From the NCBI GenBank assembly GCA_031394045.1, contig JANMWN010000199.1, positions 1 through 12,387 on the forward strand: 12,387 nucleotides of DNA, in the 5' to 3' direction. The translations under genes were made by a program, and so were the position numbers. Positions within the stretch are counted from its first letter, which is position 1; the number at the start of each line of letters is the position of its first letter. The notes under the pieces were generated by a model, which worked only from the letters and a program-made list of their open reading frames with translations, did no database searches and was not told the DNA's origin. Positions 5,295-12,387 of the stretch are shown piece by piece. The DNA is from JANYIP01 sp031394045 (GTDB taxonomy: Bacteria; Actinomycetota; Actinomycetes; Prado026).

Positions 5295-5313
5295 GACAAC
5301 CGTCGTCGTTGTC
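5295..5313. promoter_or_regulatory. inverted repeat before the kynurenine operon
   Basis: GACAAC-7 bases-GTTGTC is a perfect 6-bp inverted repeat ending 13 bases before the proposed GTG start of the formamidase. It could be an operator for the formamidase/kynureninase pair or a hairpin near the ribosome site. No regulator gene stands next to it. Confidence 0.3.
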
Positions 5314-5326
5314 TGCGGGACGACCG

Positions 5327-6043
5327 GTGGCTGAGGCATTGAGGTACGGCGAGCACGCGGAGCAGGTGGCCGACCTCTGGCTGCCGCCCGGGGTCGGCCC
5401 GCACCCGCTCGTTGTCAGCATCCACGGCGGGTACTTCCAGCAGCAGTACCGCCGCGACCTGCACGACCCGCTGGCGCAGGCGCTGGTCGCGACCGGCCTG
5501 GCCGTGCTGAACATCGAGTACCGCCGAGCCCGCGCCGGCGGCACGTTCGAGACCACGACCGGCGACGTGATGACGGCAATCTCGTTGGTACGGCAGCGAA
5601 GCGAGCTGCGCCCGAGGGTCAGCGTGGTCGGGCACTCGGCCGGCGGGTACCTCGCCCTATGGGCGGCGTCGCACCCGGACGTCGACCTGGTGGTCGCGCT
5701 GGCGCCCACGGCTGACCTGGTGGACTGCGTGGACGGCGGGTACGACGGCGGGTCGGTGGCGACCTGGTTGGGCGGCACTCCCACGAGCGATCCCGACGTC
5801 TACCAGCGGGCCGACCCGACCCGCCGGCTCCCGACCGGGGCGGCCACCTACCTGATGCACGCGGTGGACGACCTGACCGTCCCGCTGCACCAGAGCGAGC
5901 GCTATGTCGACCTCGCCCGCGCGGTGGGCGACGCCAGTGAGCTGCACCGGCTTGAGCGGGGCGGGCACTTCGAGGTGATCGAGCCGGGTACCGACGCCTT
6001 CACCGACTGGCACGCCATCATGACCGGATGGGCGAACCGATGA
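5327..6043 (+). CDS. kynurenine formamidase (alpha/beta-hydrolase type)
   Basis: 238-residue serine hydrolase predicted to cleave N-formylkynurenine to kynurenine and formate. It has the oxyanion-hole element SIHGGYFQ (31-38), the nucleophile elbow VGHSAGG (101-107, S104), an acidic residue in HAVDDLTVP (D181/D182) and H214 in RGGHFEV, a complete catalytic set. The HGGY/HGGW form near the N terminus is characteristic of eukaryotic-type arylformamidases rather than the metal-dependent bacterial KynB, so I give no kynB symbol. Its stop overlaps the kynureninase start as ATGA, which strongly supports the assignment. Start uncertain: GTG 5327 has GGGA 7 bases upstream; TTG 5309 would add six residues and lies inside an inverted repeat. 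Generic alpha/beta hydrolase is the fallback call. Confidence 0.85.
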   Translation: MAEALRYGEHAEQVADLWLPPGVGPHPLVVSIHGGYFQQQYRRDLHDPLAQALVATGLAVLNIEYRRARAGGTFETTTGDVMTAISLVRQRSELRPRVSVVGHSAGGYLALWAASHPDVDLVVALAPTADLVDCVDGGYDGGSVATWLGGTPTSDPDVYQRADPTRRLPTGAATYLMHAVDDLTVPLHQSERYVDLARAVGDASELHRLERGGHFEVIEPGTDAFTDWHAIMTGWANR

Positions 6044-7314
6044 GCGGTGACTCGCTTGCAGCTAGCACGGTCGCGGCTGCCCTGGCCGAGCGGGCCGCAG
6101 CCCTTGACGCCGCTGACCCGTTGGCCTGGGTACGCAACGAGTTCCTGCTCCCCGAGGGCATCGCGTACCTCGACGGCAACTCGCTCGGTCCGCCGCTGCG
6201 CTCCGTACCGGCGCGCGTCGATGACGTCGTACGCCGGCAGTGGGGCGAGCTGCTGATCCGGTCGTGGGACGCCAGCGGGTGGTGGGCCGCGCCGGGCCGC
6301 GTGGGCGACCGGATCGCTCCCCTGCTCGGCGCCGCCCCGGGACAGGTCGTAGTCACCGACAGCACGACTACCAACGTCTTCAAGGTGCTCACGGCTGCGC
6401 TGCGCCAGGCCGCACCGCGCGACGAGCTCGTGCTCGACGCGACGACCTTCCCGACCGACGGGTACGTGGCCGAGTCGGTCGTGCGGCTGACCGGTGCCTC
6501 GCTCGTACGCGTCGCTCCGGACGACCTCGCCGGGGCGTTGACCGAACGTACCGCCGCAGTGCTGCTCAACCACGTCGACTACCGGACCGGCCGGCTGCAC
6601 GACATGGCCGCGTTCACGGCCACCTGCCACGACGCGGGCGCCCTCGCCGTCTGGGACGTCTCGCACAGTGTCGGGGTCCTGCCGCTGGAGCTGGACCGGC
6701 TCGGCGTCGACCTGGCCGTCGGGGCGACGTACAAGTTCCTGAACGGCGGGCCCGGCGCACCCTCGTTCGTGTACGTACCCAGCCGGTCCCAGGCCGGGTT
6801 CGACCAGCCGCTCACCGGTTGGAGCGGCGCCGCGGACCCGTTCGCGATGGACGCGGCCTACCGCCCTGCGGCCGGCATCGATCGCGCGCGCACCGGCACC
6901 CCCGACATCGTCTCGCTGCTGACGCTGGACGCCGCCCTCGACATCTGGGACCACGTCGACCTCGCGACCGTACGAGCCAAGGGTCTGGCGCTGACCGACT
7001 TCTTCATCGAATCCGTCGACGCGCTGCTCGACCCCGGGCAGATCGCCGTGGTCACCCCGCGCGGCCACGACCGCGGCCACCACGTCGCCCTCGAAGCTCT
7101 CGTGTCCGGTCCGGCAAGCGCCCCGGCGCACGGTGACCCGGACACGAGAAAGGATGGCGCCGCAGGGCTCGTCGCCGCACTCGCTGCCGCCGGGGTGCTC
7201 GCCGACCACCGCCCGCCCTCGTTGCTGCGCTTCGGTTTCGCCCCGCTGTACGTCACGTACGCCGATGCCCTCCGCGCCGTCACCACCCTCGCCGACCTGC
7301 TCGCGCGCAGCTAG
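6040..7314 (+). CDS. kynU: kynureninase
   Basis: 424-residue PLP enzyme of fold type I that cleaves L-kynurenine to anthranilate and L-alanine. Visible family features: IAYLDGNSLGPP (41-52), the phosphate/cofactor loop DSTTTNVFKVL (107-117), the TTFPTD segment (135-140), the PLP-contact WDVSHSVGV (205-213, D206 and H209), and the Schiff-base lysine K232 in GATYKFLNGGPGAPSF. Length matches bacterial kynureninases. ATG 6040 gives an ATGA overlap with the formamidase stop; ATG 6028, four codons earlier, is possible. The two genes form a minimal operon for the middle of tryptophan catabolism. No tryptophan 2,3-dioxygenase is present in the window. The gene ends 6 bases from the convergent VanW gene. 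Confidence 0.95.
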   Translation: MSGDSLAASTVAAALAERAAALDAADPLAWVRNEFLLPEGIAYLDGNSLGPPLRSVPARVDDVVRRQWGELLIRSWDASGWWAAPGRVGDRIAPLLGAAPGQVVVTDSTTTNVFKVLTAALRQAAPRDELVLDATTFPTDGYVAESVVRLTGASLVRVAPDDLAGALTERTAAVLLNHVDYRTGRLHDMAAFTATCHDAGALAVWDVSHSVGVLPLELDRLGVDLAVGATYKFLNGGPGAPSFVYVPSRSQAGFDQPLTGWSGAADPFAMDAAYRPAAGIDRARTGTPDIVSLLTLDAALDIWDHVDLATVRAKGLALTDFFIESVDALLDPGQIAVVTPRGHDRGHHVALEALVSGPASAPAHGDPDTRKDGAAGLVAALAAAGVLADHRPPSLLRFGFAPLYVTYADALRAVTTLADLLARS

Positions 7315-7320
7315 TGCCGG

Positions 7321-9084
7321 CTACGGACTGGGGGTCGGGGAGGGCGAGCCCGAGGCGGTCGGCGTGGGGGTCGGGGTCGGGTTGGCGCGGCAGTAGATCT
7401 GGGCCGCCGGGTTGTAGTGGGTGTGGAACTTCTCGGTCCTGACATGGGTGCTGCCGTGGCTGAACACCCGCGTCACGTCGATGTCGAAGCCCTGCACCCC
7501 GCCCTGCGGCACGCACTTGGCGGTCGGGTCGTAGATCGTGCCGAAGGCCCGCTGGTTGTAGCGCGAGCTGCTCAGCGACTCGATGTCCCAGACCTTGGTG
7601 CCCCAGATGGTCACCGTCACGGTCGAGCGGGTGTACGAGGAGTCGATGACGATCGCGTGCCCGGAGTCGTTCTGGAACTGCAGGTCGACATCCGGCCAGG
7701 CCACCGTCGCCTCGCGCCCGGCTGGGTAGCGCGAGATGTAGAAGCTGTGCGTCTTGTGCGTGATGATCCTGAGCCCGGCGAAGAATGCGGCGTTGAAGGT
7801 TGTGGTCGCGACCTGCGAGGTCCCGCCGCCGTAGTCCTTCTCGAACCGGCCGCCGTTGATGATGGTGCCGATCGCGAACCCGTTGGCAGCAGTACGTTCT
7901 CCGACGGTCCGGTTGAGGCTGAACACCTGCCCGGGCAGCAGCACCTTGCCGTCGATCAGGTCGGCGGCCCGGTGGATGTTCTGCAGCCGGTACGCGGCGT
8001 ACGGGTAGCGGGTGGTGAACGACGCGACCTTCTCGACGACCCCGAGCGTGTTGGCCTGCGCGGTTGTCAGGGCCGGCGGCAGGACAGTCAGAGGCACGGT
8101 GACGACCCGGCCGGTGGTCTTCGGCAGCACCGCGAGGAACGCGGTGGCAAGCTGGTCGGACGCGATCTGTACGCCGGGCGCCGACGCGGTGATCTGCGGG
8201 CTGCCACCGGTCAGGGTGAACTTGGCGTCGATGGCCGGCCGCTCGACACCCTTGAGCGGGCTTGCCAGCGCGACCTTGAGCCCGTCGACGTCCAGGTCGG
8301 GAACCAGCGAACCGCCCGACGGCGCCAGCGTCAGGAACTTCGCGAACGTGCCGGCCGGCACCGGGATCGAGCGACCCGCGACAGCCAGCCGCACCGGCGA
8401 GGCGACCGCAGGGGTCGCGAACGCGGTCAGCGACGCCTGAACCGCGGCGTCGTCAACGGTAGGAACGAGGTCGGCCATGGGCAGCGACACCGGCGTCGAG
8501 ACGAGATAACCGTCGGTCAGCGCGGAGCCGGCCTCATCCACCTGGATCCCGTGCCCTGTCGCGGCCTTCACCACCACGGGCACCGCAGTCGCCCCGGACA
8601 CGCTGAAGGTGATGCCGCCCTCGCGGGCGGGCTCGTCGAGGGTCTTGGCCAGCGTCACCACGGCCGCCTGCAGCTTGACCGGGTCAGCGGTGACGACGGG
8701 GCGTACGTCGCTGCTGCCGAGCAGGTGCCGAAGCAGGGTGAACGGGTTGAGGCTCCGACCGCTCGCCCTCTCGACGGTGGCGGCAGCGTCAAGAGCCAGG
8801 CCGGCCGCCACCGGGTCGACAGTCCCGGAGCGAGCCCCAGCAACGACGTGGACCGGCTCCTTGGCCTTGGCCGCCAGCGCGGTCTCGAGCCGAGAAGTGG
8901 CCGCCTGCTTGGTCAGCCCGCTGATGTCCACCCCGAGGACGGACGTACGCCGAGGAACGTCCCCGCCCGAGGTGACGACGAGCGCGAGGTAGCCGACCAG
9001 CAGCACGGCCAGGGCCCCGCCGAGCGACCAGGCGAGCCGCCGGTTCGCCGTGATTCGCGACCAGAGCAGGGTGCGCCGGGCCAT
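7321..9084 (-). CDS. membrane-anchored VanW / peptidoglycan-binding protein
   Basis: 587-residue cell-envelope protein. A short basic N terminus is followed by one membrane segment at about 18-38 (LAWSLGGALAVLLVGYLALVV), then an extracellular region. VLGVDISGLTKQAATSRLE (49-67) starts the first of two repeats of the YoaR-like putative peptidoglycan-binding type. The VanW domain spans roughly 375-490, with the signatures LLPGQVFSLNRTVGERT, GGGTSQVATTTFNAAF and the SRYPAGREATV stretch. The tail is a Pro/Thr/Ser repeat, PTPTPTPTASGSPSPTPSP, likely wall-spanning or disordered. Despite the VanW name, no other vancomycin-resistance gene is nearby, and the biochemical function of VanW domains is unresolved. 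No ribosome site precedes ATG 9084, so translation may be leaderless. It faces kynU tail to tail. Confidence 0.9.
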   Translation of the reverse strand: MARRTLLWSRITANRRLAWSLGGALAVLLVGYLALVVTSGGDVPRRTSVLGVDISGLTKQAATSRLETALAAKAKEPVHVVAGARSGTVDPVAAGLALDAAATVERASGRSLNPFTLLRHLLGSSDVRPVVTADPVKLQAAVVTLAKTLDEPAREGGITFSVSGATAVPVVVKAATGHGIQVDEAGSALTDGYLVSTPVSLPMADLVPTVDDAAVQASLTAFATPAVASPVRLAVAGRSIPVPAGTFAKFLTLAPSGGSLVPDLDVDGLKVALASPLKGVERPAIDAKFTLTGGSPQITASAPGVQIASDQLATAFLAVLPKTTGRVVTVPLTVLPPALTTAQANTLGVVEKVASFTTRYPYAAYRLQNIHRAADLIDGKVLLPGQVFSLNRTVGERTAANGFAIGTIINGGRFEKDYGGGTSQVATTTFNAAFFAGLRIITHKTHSFYISRYPAGREATVAWPDVDLQFQNDSGHAIVIDSSYTRSTVTVTIWGTKVWDIESLSSSRYNQRAFGTIYDPTAKCVPQGGVQGFDIDVTRVFSHGSTHVRTEKFHTHYNPAAQIYCRANPTPTPTPTASGSPSPTPSP

Positions 9085-9092
9085 CAGACGAC

Positions 9093-9135
9093 GCCCGCTG
9101 CCCGGCGGAACTGCTCGGGCGAGGGGGCAGCGGGC
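9093..9135. terminator. 11-bp inverted repeat between receiver-GAF and VanW genes
   Basis: GCCCGCTGCCC (9093-9103) and GGGCAGCGGG plus C (9125-9135) form a perfect 11-bp stem with a 21-base loop in the 89-base gap. On the minus strand it lies after the receiver-GAF gene and 8 bases before the VanW start, so it could end the kinase operon or sit in the VanW promoter or leader. No T-run follows. Confidence 0.4.
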
Positions 9136-9160
9136 ACCCAGCGAGACTACCTGGGCACCC
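9132..9160. repeat. GGGCACCC direct repeats spaced 21 bp
   Basis: GGGCACCC occurs at 9132-9139 and again at 9153-9160, two helical turns apart, next to the hairpin in the gap upstream of the VanW gene. This is a possible tandem binding site for a regulator, but GC-rich 8-mers recur by chance. Confidence 0.25.
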
Positions 9161-9173
9161 TCAGGCCGCTCGT

Positions 9174-10151
9174 TCAGCCGAGCACCCCGCCGGAGAGCCG
9201 GGCGTTCTCGATCACCAGCGCTGCGGGCGACTCAACGAGCCGTAGCGTGCTGAGCGAGGTCTCACCGAAGGCGTTCTTGGTCGCGCTGGACAGGCCGAGC
9301 ACACCGACGATCCGGCCGCGGGCCTTGAGCGGCATGGACAGGAAGGTCGCCATCCCGCCCTCGTCCTCGGCGCCGAGCATGTGGTCGGGGTCGGCGATGC
9401 GGGGCACCAGGTCGGCGACCTCGACGTGCTGCCCGGTCACCTGTCCGGCCGCGCCGGCGATGGCGGAGAAGAACTCGGCGTACTGCTGGTTTGCCGTGTC
9501 GCGGGCGAGCGTCACGTACGTGGAACGGTCGTCGAGCATGAGGACGGCGGCGAGGTCGTAGTCGACGACCCGGCCGAGGACGGTAAGCACGGCGGCCACC
9601 GTCTCCTCGAACCCGAAGACCTCCGACGCGATCGAGGTGACCTCGGCGTGGACCTGGGCCTCGAAGAGCTTGCGGTCCAGCAGGTCGCCGATGCGGGCGT
9701 ACACGTCGTCGTCACTCAGCTCCACCGGGTCGGGTACGAGCCGGCCGCGGCCGCCGCGTCCCTCGTCGGCGCGCTGGATGACCTCACGTACGGCGGCGAC
9801 AAGCTGCGGCGCCTCGAAGTCCTTGGACAGGAACCGGTCGGCGCCGACGAGCGCGCCCCAGTAGCGGTCGGTGGCGGCGTCGAGGGAGGTGAGCAGGATG
9901 ACCGGGATGTCCGCGGTCTGCCAGTCGTCCTTGAGCAGGCGGGCGGCTACATAGCCCGAGACCCGGGGCATCTGGACGTCGAGGATGATCGCGTCCGGCT
10001 GGGTGGCGAACACCGTCTGGACCGCCTCGACGCCGTCCTCGGACGTGACGACCCGGAAGCCGTCACGTTCCAGCACCGACCCGACGATCTTGCGCAGGGT
10101 CGGGCTGTCGTCGGCGATGACAACGGTCAGCTGGTGCTCGGTGCCACTCAT
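9174..10151 (-). CDS. response regulator with receiver and GAF domains
   Basis: 325-residue signalling protein. The receiver domain covers about 7-125: acidic pair D14-D15, phospho-acceptor D58 in AIILDVQMPRVSG, switch residue in VILLTS, and the conserved lysine in FLSKDF. After a Gly/Arg-rich linker and a helix, a GAF domain fills about 165-320 (FEETVAAVLTVLGRVVDYDLA through FLSMPLKARGRIVGVLGLSS), which usually binds a small molecule or cyclic nucleotide. There is no DNA-binding or GGDEF output, so it probably acts through protein contacts or by sensing a ligand. The start at 10151 is fixed by GAGGGAG close upstream; the frame continues to 10289 but would run back into the kinase gene. It lies 22 bases after the CheA-type kinase stop, so both are likely one transcript and the kinase its phosphate donor. 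Confidence 0.9.
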   Translation of the reverse strand: MSGTEHQLTVVIADDSPTLRKIVGSVLERDGFRVVTSEDGVEAVQTVFATQPDAIILDVQMPRVSGYVAARLLKDDWQTADIPVILLTSLDAATDRYWGALVGADRFLSKDFEAPQLVAAVREVIQRADEGRGGRGRLVPDPVELSDDDVYARIGDLLDRKLFEAQVHAEVTSIASEVFGFEETVAAVLTVLGRVVDYDLAAVLMLDDRSTYVTLARDTANQQYAEFFSAIAGAAGQVTGQHVEVADLVPRIADPDHMLGAEDEGGMATFLSMPLKARGRIVGVLGLSSATKNAFGETSLSTLRLVESPAALVIENARLSGGVLG

Positions 10152-10173
10152 GGTTCTCCCTCGTGTCTGCTGG

Positions 10174-12387
10174 TCAGCGGCCAACGAGTCGGCGGACCGT
10201 ATCAACGAGGTCGGCCTGATCGAACTCGCTCTTGAGCAGATACGCGTTGGCACCTGCATCCAGACCAGCTCGTTTGTCCGCGTCGTCACCCCTGGAGGTC
10301 ATGATCACGACGGGTACGTTCTCCCACCCGCGGGTCTTGCGGATCTGCCGGGTGAGGGTGAAGCCGTCCATCCCTGGCATCTCCACGTCGGACAGGACCA
10401 GGTCCACCGGTGCCTGGCCGAGCCTGGACGCGCCGTCCTGACCGTCGACCGCGGTGATGACGTCGTACCCGGCACCCTCGAGGATCACTCGCTGCAGCTC
10501 ACGTACGCCGACCGAGTCCTCGACCACGAGGATCCGCGGACGGCCCTTGCCACGGCTGGCACCACCACCGGCGGGAACCGAGTCCGAAGGTGTCTCGCCC
10601 GCCGTCGCGGCAGCCGCTTCGCTGATCAGCGCAGCGGGTACGTGCATCGCGCGGCCAGAGCCCAGCTGGGCGACCGCGAGCTCGCGCAGGTCGAGCAGGA
10701 ACATCACCGCGCCGTCGGCGTCGATCGTCGCGCCACCGACAGCAGGCAGCCGGCCGAGGAAGCCGCCAAGGTCCTTGACCACGAGCTCCAGCTCGCCCTC
10801 GAGCGCGTCGACGGCCCAGGCCAGCTGCTCGCCCGGCCCGCCGTAGCGGACGACGACAGCGACCCGTTGCGCGCGCTCCCCAGGGACGTCGAGGGCGCTG
10901 CCGAGGTCTGCGATCGGGATGCTCAAGCCGTGCCGCATGATCACGGGCGCACCCGCGACGGTCTGGGTCACGCTGTCGCGCAGGTTCAGCGTCTCGACGA
11001 CGTTGGTCACCGGCAGCGCGTACCGCTCGTCGCCCAGCCGCGCGACCAGGCAGCGCATCACGCCGAGGGTCACCGGCAGCGTGATCGTGAACTTGGTCCC
11101 GGTGCCGGCCTCGGTCTCGACCTCGACCGACCCGCCCAGGTCCTCGACGGCCGTACGCACCACGTCGAGGCCGATACCGCGGCCGGAGGTCTCGGTGACC
11201 TCCGAGCGGGTGCTGAAGCCGGACACGAAGAGCAGGCCCATCAGCTGCTGGCTGGCCGGGGCGTCGTCCTCGGCGAGCAGCCCGTGGGCGACCGCCGCTG
11301 CCCGGAGCTGCTCCTCGTCGATGCCGGAGCCGTTGTCGGAGACCTCGATGATCACCGTGGCGCCGGCAGCCCGGGCGGAGACGCGTACGGACGCGCGGCC
11401 GGGCTTGCCGGCCGCCGAACGCTGCGCCGCGGTCTCGCAGCCATGGTCCACGGCGTTGGTGACCAGGTGCTTGAGGGCGTCGGCGACCCCGTCGAGGACG
11501 CGGGTGTCGAGCTCGACATCCGCACCGACGAGTACCAGCTCGACGTCCTTGCCGGTCGCGGACGACACCTCACGGACGAGCTGGGGGAAGCTCGCGACGA
11601 CCCGGCGGACCGGCACCATCGCCATCCCCATCGCCCCGTCACGGACCTGGGCCAGCCGCTGCTGCGCGTCCTCGAGCCGGCCGCGCAGGTCGCGCGAGGC
11701 GGCCTGCAGCTGGTCGCCGAGGGCAGCCAGCCCCAGGACGGACTCGGTGATCTCGGGCGGCAGCCCGCCGTGCACGCTGACGGCCTGACGCAGGGAACGG
11801 CTCCACCGAAGGTGCTCGGTCGCGATGGTGGCCACCCGACCCGCGGTCCGCTCGACCCGCCTGGCCTCGAGCTCGGCCTCGCCGACGACGTCGAGCAGGT
11901 CGTGCACCCGTCGGGTGGGTACGCGTACGGTCTGGCCCCTGCGGCTCTGCGGCTCCGCAGCGTCGGCGACGTCCTCGACGTCGACCTCGGCCACCGGCGC
12001 GGAGAGCTTGGGGACCTCGACCGGGTCGGTGCCGTCTAGCGCCTGGTCGAGCGCCACCACGAGGGCCGCCAGATCGTCCGCGGTGACGGGACGGTCGGCG
12101 CCGGGCATGGCCCGGCCGATGCCCTCGGCCGCGGCGAGCAGCAGGTCCACCAGGTCGCGGCGGACGGGGAAGCGCCCGTCTCGCAGCGCGCCGAGGAGGT
12201 CCTCGGAACGGTGCGCGAGGCTGACGACGCTCTCGAGCGCGAGCGCCCGCGCCGAGCCCTTGACGGTGTGGGCGTCCCGGAACAGGACGGCGATGAGCTG
12301 CTTGGGGGCGCGGTGCCCCTCCAGCTGGAGCAGACCGTCGCGCAGCGAGGCCAGCTTCTCGTCGACCTCGGCACGGAAGATCGCGAC
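10174..12387 (-). CDS. CheA-type hybrid histidine kinase with C-terminal receiver (partial)
   Basis: 737 residues are visible and the frame is open to the right edge, so the N terminus is missing; the GTG at 12150 is internal. Domain order (visible numbering): HPt with phospho-accepting H40 in RDAHTVKGSARAL; a linker; a P3-like helical dimerisation region around 150-260; a CheA-type ATPase with N box LKHLVTNAVDHGCE (305-318), G1 DNGSGID (351-357), G2 GRGIGLDVV (402-410) and G3 GTGTKF; a CheW-like P5 domain near 444-575; an Ala/Ser/Gly-rich linker; and a receiver at 618-734 with D667 in LVLSDVEMPGMDG. All kinase motifs look intact. CheA with a fused receiver is typical of FrzE/WspE/ChpA-like pathways rather than flagellar chemotaxis. 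No receptor, CheR, CheB or CheW gene is in view; they may lie beyond the edge. Followed by the receiver-GAF gene. Confidence 0.93.
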   Translation of the reverse strand, partial: VAIFRAEVDEKLASLRDGLLQLEGHRAPKQLIAVLFRDAHTVKGSARALALESVVSLAHRSEDLLGALRDGRFPVRRDLVDLLLAAAEGIGRAMPGADRPVTADDLAALVVALDQALDGTDPVEVPKLSAPVAEVDVEDVADAAEPQSRRGQTVRVPTRRVHDLLDVVGEAELEARRVERTAGRVATIATEHLRWSRSLRQAVSVHGGLPPEITESVLGLAALGDQLQAASRDLRGRLEDAQQRLAQVRDGAMGMAMVPVRRVVASFPQLVREVSSATGKDVELVLVGADVELDTRVLDGVADALKHLVTNAVDHGCETAAQRSAAGKPGRASVRVSARAAGATVIIEVSDNGSGIDEEQLRAAAVAHGLLAEDDAPASQQLMGLLFVSGFSTRSEVTETSGRGIGLDVVRTAVEDLGGSVEVETEAGTGTKFTITLPVTLGVMRCLVARLGDERYALPVTNVVETLNLRDSVTQTVAGAPVIMRHGLSIPIADLGSALDVPGERAQRVAVVVRYGGPGEQLAWAVDALEGELELVVKDLGGFLGRLPAVGGATIDADGAVMFLLDLRELAVAQLGSGRAMHVPAALISEAAAATAGETPSDSVPAGGGASRGKGRPRILVVEDSVGVRELQRVILEGAGYDVITAVDGQDGASRLGQAPVDLVLSDVEMPGMDGFTLTRQIRKTRGWENVPVVIMTSRGDDADKRAGLDAGANAYLLKSEFDQADLVDTVRRLVGR

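Noticed and set aside
5902..7209. Minus-strand open frame of 435 codons
   Set aside because: Fully antisense to kynU and the end of the formamidase gene, with no motif or ribosome site.
7315..7320. GCCGGC palindrome between the kynU and VanW stops as a bidirectional terminator
   Set aside because: Only a 6-bp self-complementary site in a 6-base gap, with no loop or T-run; too small to call.
7321..9084. Vancomycin-resistance gene
   Set aside because: The protein has a VanW domain, but no vanH/A/X or VanR/S partner is present; the name alone does not support a resistance role.
7417..9561. Plus-strand open frame of 714 codons
   Set aside because: It lies antisense to the VanW and receiver-GAF genes, has repetitive Arg/Gly/Asp/Val composition and no recognisable domain; it is a by-product of high third-position GC.
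9985..12039. Plus-strand open frame of 684 codons
   Set aside because: Antisense to the CheA-type kinase and receiver genes, whose motifs are unmistakable; the composition is unlike a folded protein.

Overview
The window reads as chromosomal DNA from a high-GC actinobacterium. Coding frames show strong third-position GC, long antisense open frames and clear Shine-Dalgarno starts. The gene families seen (AraC/VOC pair, VanW-domain protein, alpha/beta-hydrolase formamidase with kynureninase) fit that group. I cannot name a genus. There are thirteen complete genes (one missed by simple length cut-offs, one with a doubtful start), one gene cut by the right edge and two gene remnants. I see no rRNA, tRNA, CRISPR array, insertion sequence or phage gene.

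Layout. (1) 73-2022, plus strand: a tight set of a SAM-dependent methyltransferase, a carboxymuconolactone-decarboxylase/AhpD-like protein (4-base ATGA overlap) and a hotdog thioesterase. Its substrate is unknown. (2) 2133-3755: a redox/sulfur-looking island. A CsoR-family repressor (plus strand) is divergent from an AhpD-like CxxCxxxH protein, which is followed after 6 bases by a 53-residue Cys/His-rich protein, then the C-terminal remnant of an alpha/beta hydrolase, then a RidA-like gene. The 133-base divergent region carries two nearly identical GC-tract palindromes 31 bp apart, the expected kind of operator for this repressor family. The repressor keeps both sensor cysteines but lacks the copper-ligand histidine, so it may sense persulfide or a related thiol stress rather than Cu(I). 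(3) 3768-4503, minus strand: a VOC-fold protein with a probably damaged start, behind an AraC-type regulator that has lost its N-terminal half. (4) 4591-5172: a GNAT acetyltransferase, followed by a strong hairpin. (5) 5327-7314: an alpha/beta-hydrolase kynurenine formamidase overlapping kynureninase, which together turn N-formylkynurenine into anthranilate and alanine. (6) 7321-9084, minus: a membrane-anchored VanW/peptidoglycan-binding protein. (7) 9174 to the right edge, minus: a CheA-type hybrid histidine kinase (HPt, dimerisation, ATPase, CheW-like, receiver) followed by a receiver-GAF protein, probably an alternative chemosensory or signalling pathway.

The best candidate for something not well described is the unit at about 2792-3755: repressor, twin operators, AhpD-like disulfide protein and small Cys/His protein. 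The two decayed genes flanking it (2653-2772 and 4240-4503) suggest that this stretch has been rearranged.
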